64,000 bases of DNA from positions 1,240,001 to 1,304,000 of the forward strand of contig NZ_CP064338.1 of assembly GCF_015476235.1 (NCBI RefSeq), in the 5' to 3' direction. Of the stretch, positions 29,107-38,814 are shown piece by piece. Every line of letters starts with the position of its first letter. Position 1 is the first letter of the stretch. The notes beneath the pieces were generated by a model. It saw only the letters and a list, made by a program, of their open reading frames with translations, had not been told where the DNA came from and made no database searches. This stretch comes from Caldimonas thermodepolymerans (GTDB taxonomy: Bacteria > Pseudomonadota > Gammaproteobacteria > Burkholderiales > Burkholderiaceae_C). Both the position numbers and the translations under genes were made by a program.

Positions 29107-29480
29107 GCCTTCACGTCGCTGGCGCGCCGTGAGCCTGCGCCGGAACCGCATGCAGGCTTCAGCCGATCCTCCCGAGCAACAGGTATTCCATCAGCGCCTT
29201 CTGCACGTGCATGCGTTCTGGCTGCGGCCGGCGCTGCGCGCCTTCACATCGCTGCGCGATGTGAGCCTGCGCCGGAACCGCATGCAGGCATCAGCCGATC
29301 CTCCCGAGCAACAGGTATTCCATCAGCGCCTTCTGCACGTGCATGCGTTCTGGCTGCGGCCGGCGCTGCGCGCCTTCACATCGCTGGCGCGATGTGAGCC
29401 TGCGCCGGAACCGCATGCAGGCATCAGCCGATCCTCCCGAGCAACAGGTATTCCATCAGCGCCTTCTGCACGTGCATGCG
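29107..29480. repeat. Tandem repeat of about 133 bases containing copies of the argF 3' end
   Basis: Three units start at 29107, 29240 and 29372. Each has a hairpin TCACATCGC / GCGATGTGA region (weaker in unit 1), a GC-rich stretch and then the last 19 codons of argF including TGA (57 bases, as at 29424-29480). In units 1 and 2 the argF copy ends and is followed by TTCTGGCTGCGGCC; only unit 3 continues into argF. In unit 1 the stem reads TCACG / CGTGA in place of TCACA / TGTGA, a base-pair-preserving change. The 338 bases between the DUF2784 and argF genes consist almost wholly of this array. Confidence 0.93.
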
Positions 29481-30356
29481 GTTCTCCGCCTCGTCCCAGA
29501 CGACGGATTGGGGGCCGTCGATCACCTCGGCGGTGACTTCCTCGCCGCGGTGGGCGGGCAGGCAGTGCATGAACAGCGCATCCGGCCTGGCCACGGCCAT
29601 CATCTCGGCGTCGACGCACCAGTCGGCGAAGGCCTTGCGGCGCTGCTCGTTCTCGGCCTCGAAGCCCATGCTGGTCCACACGTCGGTGGTCACGAGGTCG
29701 GCGCCGCGGCAGGCGTCCATCGGGTCCTTGAAGGTCTTGAAGCAGGACAGGTCGGTCACGCCGGCGAGCTTCGGGTCGACCTCGTAGCCGGTCGGCGAGC
29801 TCAGGTGCACGGTGAAGCCGAGGATCTCCGCCGCCTGCAGCCAGGTGTTGGCCATGTTGTTGCCGTCACCCACCCAGGCCACCACCTTGCCCTGGATCGA
29901 GCCGCGGTGCTCGATGTAGGTGAAGATGTCCGCCAGGATCTGGCAGGGGTGGAACTCGTTGGTCAGGCCGTTGATGACCGGCACGCGCGAGTGCGCCGCG
30001 AAGGCCTCGATCTTGGCCTGCTCGAAGGTGCGGATCATCACCAGGTCGACCATGCGCGAGATCACGCGCGCGCTGTCCTCGATCGGCTCGGCGCGGCCGA
30101 GCTGGCTGTCGCCGGTGGTCAGGTGCACCACCGAGCCGCCCATCTGGTACATGCCGGCCTCGAAGCTCACGCGGGTGCGCGTCGAGGCCTTCTCGAAGAT
30201 CATCGCCAGCGTGCGGTCGACCAGCGGGGTGTACTTCTCGTAGTTCTTGAAGCGCTTCTTGATGATGGCCGCGCGTTCGAACAGGTAGGCGTATTCCTCG
30301 GCTCGCAGGTCCTTGAACTGCAGGTAATGCTTGATCAGCGAGTTTCCGGGTTTCAT
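29424..30356 (-). CDS. argF: Ornithine carbamoyltransferase
   Basis: A 310-residue enzyme forming citrulline from ornithine and carbamoyl phosphate. The carbamoyl-phosphate motif is STRTR at residues 58-62; HPCQILADIFTY and HCLPAHRGEEV (about 265) are also present. The ATG at 30356 with AGGA 9 bases upstream gives the usual start; an ATG at 30374 overlapping the argD stop as ATGA would add six residues. Its 3' end is duplicated twice downstream (29107-29371), leaving the gene itself intact. Second gene of argD-argF. Confidence 0.96.
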   Translation of the reverse strand: MKPGNSLIKHYLQFKDLRAEEYAYLFERAAIIKKRFKNYEKYTPLVDRTLAMIFEKASTRTRVSFEAGMYQMGGSVVHLTTGDSQLGRAEPIEDSARVISRMVDLVMIRTFEQAKIEAFAAHSRVPVINGLTNEFHPCQILADIFTYIEHRGSIQGKVVAWVGDGNNMANTWLQAAEILGFTVHLSSPTGYEVDPKLAGVTDLSCFKTFKDPMDACRGADLVTTDVWTSMGFEAENEQRRKAFADWCVDAEMMAVARPDALFMHCLPAHRGEEVTAEVIDGPQSVVWDEAENRMHVQKALMEYLLLGRIG

Positions 30357-30370
30357 CGGCGTGTTCCTCG

Positions 30371-31582
30371 TCATGCGGCGGGTTCCGAAAGGAATTGCTT
30401 GATCAGCGGGCACAGGATCGCGACGATCTGGTTCGCCTCGTCCTCGCTGAGGATCAGCGGCGGCACCAGGCGGATCACCTTGTCGGCCGTGACGCTGACC
30501 AGCAGCCCGGCCTCGGCCGCGCGGCCGAGCAGCACGCCGCAGGGGCGGTCCAGCTCGATGCCGATCATCAGGCCCTGGCCGCGCACCTCGGTGACGCCGG
30601 CCACGCCCGCCAGCTCGCGCTGCAGGCCGGCCTTCAGCGCTGCGCCGACGCGCGCCGCGTTCTCCACCAGGCCGTCTTCCTCCATGATGCGCAGCGTCTC
30701 GACGCCGGCGCGCATCGCCAGCGGGTTGCCGCCGAAGGTGGTGCCGTGGTTGCCCGGCTGGAACACGTCGGCCGCTTTCGGGCCGGCGACCACCGCGCCG
30801 ATCGGCACCCCCGAGCCCAGGCCCTTGGCCAGCGGCATCACGTCCGGCACGATGCCGGCCCACTGGTGCGCGAACCACTTGCCGGTGCGGCCGATGCCGC
30901 ACTGCACCTCGTCGATCATCAGCAGCCAGCCGCGCTCGTCGCAGATGCGGCGCACCGCCTGCAGGTACTCGGCGCGCGCGGGGTTGATGCCGCCTTCGCC
31001 CTGGATGGTCTCGAGGAACACCGCGACCACGTTCGGGCGGGTGCGCGCGACTTCCTCGATGGCGGCGGCGTCGTTCAGCGGCACGCGCACGAAGCCCGGC
31101 ACCAGCGGCTCGAAGCCCTTCTGCACCTTGGCGTTGCCGGTGGCCGACAGCGTGGCGATCGAGCGGCCGTGGAAGGCCTTCTCGTACACCACGATCTCGG
31201 GCGACTCGATGCCCTTCTCGTGGCCGTACTTGCGCGCGATCTTCAGCGCCGCCTCGTTGGCTTCCAGCCCCGAGTTGCAGAAGAACACGTTGCTCATGCC
31301 CGACAGCTCGACCAGCTTGGCCGCCAGCTGCTCCTGCAGCGGCACCTGGTAGTAGTTCGAGCAGTGGATCAGCCTGGCGACCTGGTCCTGCAGCGCCGGC
31401 ACCAGCTTCGGGTGCGCGTGGCCCAGGGTGTTGACCGCGATGCCGCCCAGGCCGTCGAGGTACTTGCGGCCCTCGGTGTCCCAGACCCAGCAGCCTCGAC
31501 CGTGCGACAACGCGATCGGCAGACGGCCGTAGGTGTTCATCACATGAGGCATGGGCACGGGCGCTTTCTCAGGGGCGTTCAT
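30371..31582 (-). CDS. argD: Acetylornithine aminotransferase
   Basis: A 403-residue class III PLP aminotransferase acting on N-acetylornithine in arginine synthesis. The PLP lysine is in PLAKGLGSGVPIGA (about 250) and the cofactor Asp in LLMIDEVQCGIGRTG (about 220). The ATG at 31582 follows GGAG by 7 bases. argF starts 14 bases after its stop. The 329-base region upstream holds a -10, a 17-base palindrome and a leader hairpin (separate entries). Confidence 0.95.
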   Translation of the reverse strand: MNAPEKAPVPMPHVMNTYGRLPIALSHGRGCWVWDTEGRKYLDGLGGIAVNTLGHAHPKLVPALQDQVARLIHCSNYYQVPLQEQLAAKLVELSGMSNVFFCNSGLEANEAALKIARKYGHEKGIESPEIVVYEKAFHGRSIATLSATGNAKVQKGFEPLVPGFVRVPLNDAAAIEEVARTRPNVVAVFLETIQGEGGINPARAEYLQAVRRICDERGWLLMIDEVQCGIGRTGKWFAHQWAGIVPDVMPLAKGLGSGVPIGAVVAGPKAADVFQPGNHGTTFGGNPLAMRAGVETLRIMEEDGLVENAARVGAALKAGLQRELAGVAGVTEVRGQGLMIGIELDRPCGVLLGRAAEAGLLVSVTADKVIRLVPPLILSEDEANQIVAILCPLIKQFLSEPAA

Positions 31583-31616
31583 CGCAGGCTCCAAAAAACA
31601 AAAATCGCGAAAGAAG

Positions 31617-31635
31617 CCCGGGTGTCGCGCCCGGG
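31617..31635 (-). promoter_or_regulatory. Hairpin in the argD leader followed by T-rich sequence
   Basis: CCCGGG at 31617-31622 and 31630-31635 form a six-base stem with a 7-base loop. On the minus strand it is followed by CTTCTTTCGCGATTTTTG and a run of T, just before the argD ribosome-binding site. It could be a leader attenuator or only a 5' stabilising hairpin. Confidence 0.4.
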
Positions 31636-31660
31636 TCCAACTTCCGCGTGTTGGCGCTCC

Positions 31661-31700
31661 ATTCTATCGGTGCGGAAACGAAAGCCAGCTGACAGCTGGC
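31661..31700 (-). promoter_or_regulatory. argD promoter: TAGAAT -10 with a 17-base palindrome at -35
   Basis: On the minus strand TAGAAT (31661-31666) is a good -10. Where the -35 should be (31684-31700) there is instead the perfect palindrome GCCAGCTG-A-CAGCTGGC. The regulator is not identifiable. The rest of 31583-31911 shows no gene; at 31811-31816 TATAAG is a weak promoter candidate for the DUF3579 gene on the other strand. Confidence 0.5.
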
Positions 31701-31911
31701 ACTGCGATCATGCGGGCCGCGGCCGCAGGCACGAGGGCTGCCCGGTGCGTACGGGGCAGGGACACGCGACGCGCGCGAGAATGCCCTGCCGAGTCCGTCA
31801 GGAAGTCCTCTATAAGATATTATTTGCAGGACTCATGTTGCGCTGCAGCGAACTACACTTCCTGCTGCGCAGGCCGCCACCAGCGGCCCCATTTTTCCCG
31901 GTCACCGCCGC

Positions 31912-32235
31912 ATGACGACAGCCAAACCCCGCGAGATCTTCATACAGGGGATCACCAAAGACGGCCGCACCTTTCGCCCTAGCGACTGGGCCGAGCGACT
32001 GGCAGGGGTCATGGCCCGGTTCCGTCCCGGCGGGCAGTCCGGCCCCGACGGCCACCTCGGCTACTCGCCCTACTGCGTGCCGACCGTCATCAACGGGGTC
32101 AAGTGCGTGGTCGTCAGCGAAGCGATACGCGACATCGAACCGATGGCCTGGGACTTCGTGCTCAACTTTGCCAGGGACAACGAGTTGCAGGTCGCCGAGG
32201 CCTGCCTGCTGCCCGATCCGCCCGCGAGAAGCTGA
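31912..32235 (+). CDS. DUF3579 domain protein
   Basis: A 107-residue soluble protein of the DUF3579 family, restricted mostly to beta- and gammaproteobacteria; function unknown. The sequence PREIFIQGITKDGRTFRPSDW then ERLAGVMARF, YSPYCVPTVINGVKCVVV and DIEPMAWDFVLNFARDNEL covers the whole domain. It lies between the divergent argD and the convergent rpsT, a neighbourhood frequent in Burkholderiales. A terminator follows. Confidence 0.88.
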   Translation: MTTAKPREIFIQGITKDGRTFRPSDWAERLAGVMARFRPGGQSGPDGHLGYSPYCVPTVINGVKCVVVSEAIRDIEPMAWDFVLNFARDNELQVAEACLLPDPPARS

Positions 32236-32256
32236 CCCTCCGCGGGCTTCTTTTTT
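32221..32256 (+). terminator. Terminator of the DUF3579 gene
   Basis: CCCGCG (32221-32226) pairs with CGCGGG (32241-32246), followed by CTTC and TTTTTT. The first arm is inside the last codons of the gene. A slightly shorter alternative stem GAAGC/GCTTC ends at the same T run. Confidence 0.7.
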
Positions 32257-32298
32257 CCGGCTTCCGGCGCTGCGGTGGCAGCCACCCGAGCCGGTCCC

Positions 32299-32330
32299 GG
32301 AAATGAAAAAGGGCTCGCGCTTGCGAGCCC
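32299..32330 (-). terminator. Rho-independent terminator of rpsT
   Basis: Perfect eight-base stem GGGCTCGC / GCGAGCCC (32311-32318 and 32323-32330) with loop GCTT; on the minus strand the tail is TTTTTCATTT. Confidence 0.92.
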
Positions 32331-32357
32331 TTCGTGTTGCCAACCCGGCCGTCGTCT

Positions 32358-32651
32358 TCAGGCAGACAGCGACTTGATCGCTGCGGACAGGCGGCTCTTG
32401 TGACGAGCGGCCTTGTTCTTGTGGAAGATGCCCTTGTCGGCGATGGAATCGATGACCTTCTGGGCGGTCTTGTACAGCTCGGCGGCCTTGGCCTTGTCGC
32501 CGGCCTGCACGGCCTTCTGCACGTTCTTGATCACCGTGCGAAAACGCGAGCGCAGGGCGGTGTTCGCGGCATTGAGCTTGACGTTCTGGCGCGCGCGCTT
32601 GCGGCCAGAGGCGATGCGAACGGTTTTCTTGGCTTTGGAAGAAGTGGCCAT
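32358..32651 (-). CDS. rpsT: 30S ribosomal protein S20
   Basis: A 97-residue, Lys/Ala-rich helical protein that binds 16S rRNA. The N-terminus [20 protein letters not shown] is slightly divergent from the usual MANxAQAxKR, but the core ([19 protein letters not shown]) and the C-terminal [15 protein letters not shown] are standard. It is monocistronic, read from a TATACT -10 at 32686-32691 and ended by a strong terminator. Confidence 0.97.
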   Translation of the reverse strand: MATSSKAKKTVRIASGRKRARQNVKLNAANTALRSRFRTVIKNVQKAVQAGDKAKAAELYKTAQKVIDSIADKGIFHKNKAARHKSRLSAAIKSLSA

Positions 32652-32685
32652 GGGTGTTCTGTTTCCGGGTTGGGAAAAGACTGCG

Positions 32686-32691
32686 AGTATA
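32686..32691 (-). promoter_or_regulatory. -10 element of rpsT
   Basis: TATACT on the minus strand, 35 bases before the rpsT start codon; no strong -35 seen. Confidence 0.5.
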
Positions 32692-32744
32692 GCATCACCC
32701 GAGAGCCGAGTCCATGCGCCAGCCGCACAAGCACCGCAGCTTCC

Positions 32745-32750
32745 TATAAT
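32745..32750 (+). promoter_or_regulatory. -10 element of murJ
   Basis: Consensus TATAAT 40 bases before the murJ ATG, back to back with the rpsT promoter. Confidence 0.5.
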
Positions 32751-32789
32751 CGCGCGTCTTTGCGCATCCGCCGGCTGGGGCGGTCGTCC

Positions 32790-34346
32790 ATGAACCTGCT
32801 TCGCGCTGCTTCGACCGTCTCGCTGTTCACCCTCGCGTCGCGCATCACCGGGCTCCTGCGGGAGCAGCTGGTCGCCGCCAGCTTCGGCTCCAGTGCCTGG
32901 ACCGACGCGTTCAACGTCGCCTTCCGCATTCCCAACCTGCTGCGCCGGCTGTTCGCCGAGGGCGCCTTCTCCCAGGCCTTCGTGCCGGTGCTGGCGGCCA
33001 GCCGCGAGCGCGACGGCGATGCGGCCACGCGGGACCTGGTCGATGCGGTGGCCACCGTGCTGTTCTGGGCGCTGCTGGCCACCTGCGTGGTCGGCGTGCT
33101 GGGGGCGCCGCTGCTGGTGTACCTGATGGCCGCCGGCCTGCGCGAGACGCCGGGCAGCTTCGAGGCGGCGGTCACGATGACCCGCTACATGTTCCCGTAC
33201 ATCGGCTTCATGTCGCTGGTCGCGCTCTCGGCCGGGGTGCTGAACACCTGGAAGCGCTTCGCGGTGCCGGCGGCCACGCCGGTGCTGCTCAACCTCGCGA
33301 TGATCGCCGCGGCCTGGCTGCTCGCGCCGCGCCTTGCGGCCTGGGGCATCCCGCCGATCTACGCGATGGCCGCGGGCGTGATGCTCGGCGGGCTGCTGCA
33401 GTTCGGCATCCAGGTGCCGGCGCTGGCGCGCATCGGCATGCTGCCGCGGCTGCGCTCGCCGCGCGCGGCGCTGCAGCACGAGGGCGTGCGGCGCATCCTC
33501 GGGCTGATGGCGCCGGCGCTGCTGGGCGTGTCGGTCGCGCAGCTGTCGCTGCTGATCAACACGCAGATCGCCTCGCACCTGGGGCCCGGTGCGGTGTCCT
33601 GGCTGACCTATGCCGACCGCCTGATGGAGTTTCCCACCGGCCTGCTGGGCGTGGCGCTGGGCGTGGTGCTGCTGCCGCAGCTGTCGGCCGCCCAGGCGCA
33701 GCAGGACACGGCGCGCTATTCCGGGCTGCTGGACTGGGGCCTGCGGCTGGTGGTGCTGCTGGCGCTGCCGTCGGCCGCCGCGCTGTTGCTGTTCGCGCGC
33801 CCGCTGGTGGCCGGGGTGTTTCACTACGGCGCCTTCACCGAGCGCGACGTGCAGCAGACCATGATCGCGCTGATGGGCTACGGCGTCGGCCTGCTGGGGC
33901 TGATCGCGATCAAGGTGCTGGCCCCGGGCTTCTACGCCCGGCAGGACGTGCGCACGCCGGTGCGCATCGCGATCACGGTGCTGTGCCTGACCCAGCTGAT
34001 GAACCTGGCCTTCGTGCCGCTGCTCGGCCATGCCGGGCTGGCCCTGTCGATCGGCATCGGCGCGCTGGTCAACGCGGGCTGGCTGCTGTGGGGGCTGCGC
34101 CGGCGCGGCTCGTACCGCCCGGCGCCGGGCTGGCTCGGCTTCCTGTGGCGGGTGGCGCTGGCCACGCTGGTGATGGGCGCCGGGCTGTGGTGGGCTGCCC
34201 ATGCGCTGGACTGGACCGGGCTGCGCGCCACCCCCTGGCTGCGCGCGGCATGGCTGGCCGCCGCGGTGGGCGCCGCCGCCGCGGTGTACTTCGCGGTCCT
34301 GCTGGCGCTGGGGGTACGGCCGCGCCAGTTCGTCAAGCGCGCCTGA
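32790..34346 (+). CDS. murJ: Lipid II flippase MurJ (MviN)
   Basis: A 518-residue membrane protein with 14 predicted helices of the MOP exporter superfamily, flipping lipid II across the inner membrane for peptidoglycan synthesis. The N-terminus [20 protein letters not shown], then [13 protein letters not shown] and [20 protein letters not shown] are near-invariant MurJ sequence; the [15 protein letters not shown] and [19 protein letters not shown] helices follow. The start ATG at 32790 is the family start. Confidence 0.96.
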   Translation: MNLLRAASTVSLFTLASRITGLLREQLVAASFGSSAWTDAFNVAFRIPNLLRRLFAEGAFSQAFVPVLAASRERDGDAATRDLVDAVATVLFWALLATCVVGVLGAPLLVYLMAAGLRETPGSFEAAVTMTRYMFPYIGFMSLVALSAGVLNTWKRFAVPAATPVLLNLAMIAAAWLLAPRLAAWGIPPIYAMAAGVMLGGLLQFGIQVPALARIGMLPRLRSPRAALQHEGVRRILGLMAPALLGVSVAQLSLLINTQIASHLGPGAVSWLTYADRLMEFPTGLLGVALGVVLLPQLSAAQAQQDTARYSGLLDWGLRLVVLLALPSAAALLLFARPLVAGVFHYGAFTERDVQQTMIALMGYGVGLLGLIAIKVLAPGFYARQDVRTPVRIAITVLCLTQLMNLAFVPLLGHAGLALSIGIGALVNAGWLLWGLRRRGSYRPAPGWLGFLWRVALATLVMGAGLWWAAHALDWTGLRATPWLRAAWLAAAVGAAAAVYFAVLLALGVRPRQFVKRA

Positions 34347-34352
34347 GCGGAC

Positions 34353-34358
34353 TACACT
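34353..34358 (+). promoter_or_regulatory. Close -10-like element before the SirB1-family gene
   Basis: TACACT, 6 bases before the ATG at 34365; no Shine-Dalgarno in between, so a leaderless mRNA is predicted. Confidence 0.45.
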
Positions 34359-34364
34359 GCCTGC

Positions 34365-35231
34365 ATGCAGTTCGAGGCCCCCTCCGCCCTGGAGTACTTT
34401 TCTTCGCTCGTCGCCGAGGACGAAGGCTTCCCGCTCACCGAAGTGGCGGCCTCGCTCGCGCTGGACGAGTTTCCCGAGCTGGACCTTCAGTCGGTGCTGG
34501 ACGAGATCGACCAGCTGGGCGAGCGGCTCAAGCGCCGGCTGCCGGCCGACGCCGGACCGATGCAGCGGCTGCGCATGCTCAACCGCTACTTCTTCCAGGA
34601 GCTCGGCTTCGGCGGCAACGTCAACGACTACTACGACCCGCACAACAGCTGCCTGAACGCCGTGCTGCGCACCCGGCGCGGCATCCCGATCTCGCTGGCC
34701 GTGATCTACATGGACCTGGCGCGCCAGATCGGGCTGAAGGCCCACGGCGTGTCGTTCCCGGGCCATTTCCTCGTGAAGCTGCGCATGCCGCAGGGCGAGG
34801 TGGTGATGGACCCGTTCTCGGGGCATTCGCTGTCGCGCGAGGAGCTGGACGAGCGGCTCGATCCCTACAAGCGCCAGCAGGGGCTGGTCGGCGAGTTCGA
34901 CCTGCCGCTCGGGCTGTTCCTGCAGTCGGCCACGCCGCGCGAGGTGATCGCGCGCATGCTGCGCAACCTGAAGGAGATCTACCGGATGCGCGAGGACGGG
35001 CCGATGCTGCTGGCGGTGCTGGACCGGCTGGTGGTCCTGCTGCCCGAGGACTGGGAAGAGCGGCGTGACCGCGGGCTGGTGCGCTCCGAGATGGGGCTGC
35101 TCGACGAGGCGATCGCCGACCTGGCGATCTACGTGCAGGAGGCCGAGGACGCCGACGACCGGCTGGAAATGGCCGAACGCCTGGAAGGCCTGCGCGCGCT
35201 GCGCGGCGACGGGCCGCCGCGCCTGCACTGA
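34365..35231 (+). CDS. SirB1 family protein (transglutaminase-like plus TPR-like)
   Basis: A 288-residue cytoplasmic protein of the SirB1/UPF0162 family. The N-terminal transglutaminase-like core contains [20 protein letters not shown] and [20 protein letters not shown], whose Cys may be the nucleophile, then [12 protein letters not shown] with a His and VVMDPFSGH with an Asp, completing a possible Cys-His-Asp triad. The C-terminal part (about 195-275) is helical and TPR-like. The biochemical role is not known. It begins 18 bases after murJ without a Shine-Dalgarno. Confidence 0.88.
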   Translation: MQFEAPSALEYFSSLVAEDEGFPLTEVAASLALDEFPELDLQSVLDEIDQLGERLKRRLPADAGPMQRLRMLNRYFFQELGFGGNVNDYYDPHNSCLNAVLRTRRGIPISLAVIYMDLARQIGLKAHGVSFPGHFLVKLRMPQGEVVMDPFSGHSLSREELDERLDPYKRQQGLVGEFDLPLGLFLQSATPREVIARMLRNLKEIYRMREDGPMLLAVLDRLVVLLPEDWEERRDRGLVRSEMGLLDEAIADLAIYVQEAEDADDRLEMAERLEGLRALRGDGPPRLH

Positions 35232-35256
35232 AGACGGTGCGCGCGGCCGGCGGCCG

Positions 35257-36291
<1,035 letters not shown>

Positions 36292-36324
36292 GATGGGTCT
36301 GCCGGGCAGGGTGTGCCGGGCCTA

Positions 36325-36330
36325 TAGAAT
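36325..36330 (+). promoter_or_regulatory. Candidate -10 for the AI-2E-family gene
   Basis: TAGAAT (part of CTATAGAAT) between the divergent purM and permease genes, 63 bases before the ATG at 36394; no good -35. Confidence 0.3.
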
Positions 36331-36393
36331 TTGCGCGATTTTACCGGCCGGTCCCGACCGGCGCCTTCCTCCGGCACCTCCTGCACTGCCTTC

Positions 36394-37455
36394 ATGACTC
36401 TCACTGCGGCTCAACGACGTACCGTCGCCTGGCTCGGCATCGCGGCGGCGGCCCTGCTGCTGCTGTGGCTGCTCGCGCCGGTGCTGCTGCCCTTCCTGCT
36501 GGCGGCGGTGCTGGCCTATGCGCTGCATCCGGCCGTCGAATGGCTGGTGGCGCGCCGGCTGCCGCGGCTGCTGGCGGTGCTGCTGCTCGAGGCGGTGGCG
36601 ATCCTGGCGGTCCTGGGCCTGTTGCTGCTGATGGTGCCGATCCTGTCCAAGGAGCTGCCGCTGCTGCGCGAGCAGATCCCGGTGCTGGCCGCGCGCCTCA
36701 ACGAGGTCCTCGCCCCCTGGCTGGCGCAGCACGGCGTGAACCTGTCCCTGGACATCGCCAGCATCAAGGCCTTCGTCGTCAAGTACCTCAACGCCAACCT
36801 GGAGGACTGGCTGTCGACCGCGCTCAGCTCGGCGCGCATCGGCGGCAGCTTCGTGCTGGCGATCGCCGGCCATGCGGTGCTGGTGCCGGTGGTGCTGTTC
36901 TACCTGCTGATGGACTGGCCCGAGGTGGTGCGGCGCACGCTGCAGTTCGTGCCGCCGCGCTTCGAGGCCGGGATGACGGGCTTCCTGGCCGAGTGCGACG
37001 AGGTGCTCGGGCAGTACCTGCGCGGCCAGCTGCTGGTGATGGTGATCCTGGCCGCCTACTACAGCGTCGGGCTGGCGCTGTTCGGTTTCGACCTGGCCGT
37101 GCCGGTGGGCGTGTTCACCGGGCTGGCCATCTTCATTCCCTATCTGGGCTTCGGGCTCGGCATGGTGCTGGCGCTGCTGGCCGGCGTGCTGCAGTTCGCG
37201 AGCTGGTACGGCGTCATCGGCGTGGCGGTGGTCTACGGCATCGGCCAGCTGGTCGAGAGCTTCTACCTCACGCCGCGGCTGGTGGGCGAGCGCATCGGCA
37301 TGCACCCGATCACGGTGATCTTCGCGCTGCTGGCCTTCGGCCACCTGCTCGGCTTCGTCGGCGTGCTGATCGCGCTGCCGGTCAGCGCGCTGCTGGTCGT
37401 GGCGGTGCGGCGGCTGCGCCGGACCTACCTCGAGAGCCGGTTGTATCTGGGCTGA
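36394..37455 (+). CDS. AI-2E transporter family (PerM-like) permease
   Basis: A 353-residue membrane protein of the AI-2E/PerM family with about eight helices: two at the N-terminus (WLGIAAAALLLLWLLAPVLL, LPFLLAAVLAYAL), a cytoplasmic/periplasmic domain (about 95-145), and a C-terminal bundle with VGVFTGLAIFIPYLGFGLGM. VLIALPVSALLVV closes it. Some homologues export the autoinducer AI-2, most are of unknown substrate. It is the first gene of a tight run with hda, a HAD phosphatase and pcnB. Confidence 0.9.
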   Translation: MTLTAAQRRTVAWLGIAAAALLLLWLLAPVLLPFLLAAVLAYALHPAVEWLVARRLPRLLAVLLLEAVAILAVLGLLLLMVPILSKELPLLREQIPVLAARLNEVLAPWLAQHGVNLSLDIASIKAFVVKYLNANLEDWLSTALSSARIGGSFVLAIAGHAVLVPVVLFYLLMDWPEVVRRTLQFVPPRFEAGMTGFLAECDEVLGQYLRGQLLVMVILAAYYSVGLALFGFDLAVPVGVFTGLAIFIPYLGFGLGMVLALLAGVLQFASWYGVIGVAVVYGIGQLVESFYLTPRLVGERIGMHPITVIFALLAFGHLLGFVGVLIALPVSALLVVAVRRLRRTYLESRLYLG

Positions 37456-37456
37456 C

Positions 37457-38131
37457 ATGAAACAGCTACCGCTGGGCCTGGGCCCGGACGAACCCCCGGG
37501 TTTCGAGAATTTTTTCCGCGGTCCGAACGCGGCGGCCGTGGAACATGTGCGCACGCTGGCCGGCCAGGCCCGGCCGGCGCCGGTCTACCTCTGGGGCCCG
37601 GGCGGCTGCGGCAAGACGCACCTGCTGCTGGCGCTGGCCCACGAGGTGCAGGCGCAGGGCGGGCGGGTCGGCTGGTTCGACCCTTCGGCGCCGAGGGACC
37701 TCGAATTCGACGACACTTGGCAGGCGCTGGTGCTGGACGACTGCCAGCGCTACGACCCCGACCAGCAGCACCGCGCCTTCGTGCTGTTCGTCCAGGCGAC
37801 GACGCAGGGCCTGCCGATCGCGGCGGCCGGCGACGCGCCTCCGGTGGACCTGCCGCTGCGCGACGACCTGCGTACCCGGCTCGGCTGGGGCCATGTCTTC
37901 CAGTTGCTGCCGCTGTCCGAGGCCGACTGCCGTGCCGTGCTGCGGCGCGAGGCCGACCGGCGCGGGATCTTTCTTTCGGACGAGGTGATGAGTTACCTGC
38001 TGACGCGCTTCTCGCGCGACCTGGGCAGCCTGATGCGGCTGCTCGACCGGCTCGACCGCTTCGCGCTCGCGACGCACCGTGCCGTGACCGTGCCGCTGCT
38101 CAAGCAGATGCTGGTGGAGGAGGGGCCATGA
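37457..38131 (+). CDS. hda: DnaA regulatory inactivator Hda
   Basis: A 224-residue AAA+ protein that, with the loaded sliding clamp, stimulates ATP hydrolysis on DnaA to prevent re-initiation. The N-terminal clamp-binding motif KQLPLGLG (2-9), the P-loop GPGGCGKT (47-54) and the Walker B-like ALVLDDCQ are visible; the sensor/arginine-finger region RFSRDLGSLMRLLDRLD is near 193. The start ATG is 1 base after the AI-2E gene stop. Its TGA overlaps the ATG of the HAD gene. Confidence 0.93.
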   Translation: MKQLPLGLGPDEPPGFENFFRGPNAAAVEHVRTLAGQARPAPVYLWGPGGCGKTHLLLALAHEVQAQGGRVGWFDPSAPRDLEFDDTWQALVLDDCQRYDPDQQHRAFVLFVQATTQGLPIAAAGDAPPVDLPLRDDLRTRLGWGHVFQLLPLSEADCRAVLRREADRRGIFLSDEVMSYLLTRFSRDLGSLMRLLDRLDRFALATHRAVTVPLLKQMLVEEGP

Positions 38132-38814
38132 GCGGCGACGCGGTGCGCAACCTGTGCCTGTTCGACCTCGATCACACGCTGCTGCCGATCGATTCGGACC
38201 ACGCCTTCGGCGACTTCCTTGTGCGCATCGGCTGGGCCGACGCGCAGGAGTTCCGTCGCGGCAACGACCACTACTACGCCCAGTACCAGGCCGGGCGCCT
38301 GGACCTGGACGAATACATCGACTTCACCACCCGGCCGTGGCGCACCCGCTCGCCCCAGGAGCAGGCCTGGGTGCAGCAGCGCTTCGTCGAGGAAGTGGTG
38401 CACCCCAACCTCAAGCCGGCCGCGCTCGACCTGGTGCGCTCGCACCAGTCGCAGGGCGACCTGGTGGCCATCGTCACCGCGACCAACGAGTTCGTCACCG
38501 CGCCGATCGCCGCGGCGTTCGGCGTCGAGCACCTGCTCGCGGTGCAGCTGGAGCGCGACGCCGAGGGCGCCGTCACCGGGCGCATCCGCGGCGTGCCGTC
38601 CTACCAGGCCGGCAAGGTGACGCGGGTCGACCAGTGGCTGGCGTCGCTCGGCCTGCGCTGGGAGGACTTCGGTCGCACCAGCTTCTACAGCGATTCCCCC
38701 AACGATTTGCCCCTGCTCGAGCGCGCCAGCGACCCGGTGGCGACCAACCCGTCGCCGGCCCTGGAACAGACCGCCGTGGCGCGCGGCTGGCGCATCCTGA
38801 AGCTGTTTCCATGA
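38128..38814 (+). CDS. HAD-IB family hydrolase (SerB-like)
   Basis: A 228-residue phosphatase of the HAD superfamily, subfamily IB. Motif I is FDLDHTLLPIDSD with the nucleophile D13 and D15, motif II IVTATNEF, and motif IV SDSPNDLPLL with two Asp for magnesium. The insertion helix cap is about 25-110. The family includes phosphoserine phosphatase and other small-molecule phosphatases; substrate uncertain. Position between hda and pcnB with ATGA overlaps on both sides is a conserved Burkholderiales arrangement. Confidence 0.9.
   Translation: MSGDAVRNLCLFDLDHTLLPIDSDHAFGDFLVRIGWADAQEFRRGNDHYYAQYQAGRLDLDEYIDFTTRPWRTRSPQEQAWVQQRFVEEVVHPNLKPAALDLVRSHQSQGDLVAIVTATNEFVTAPIAAAFGVEHLLAVQLERDAEGAVTGRIRGVPSYQAGKVTRVDQWLASLGLRWEDFGRTSFYSDSPNDLPLLERASDPVATNPSPALEQTAVARGWRILKLFP

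Noticed and set aside
29036-29536. Repetitive open frame across the argF 3' repeats
   Set aside because: It is the antisense reading of the argF end and its copies.
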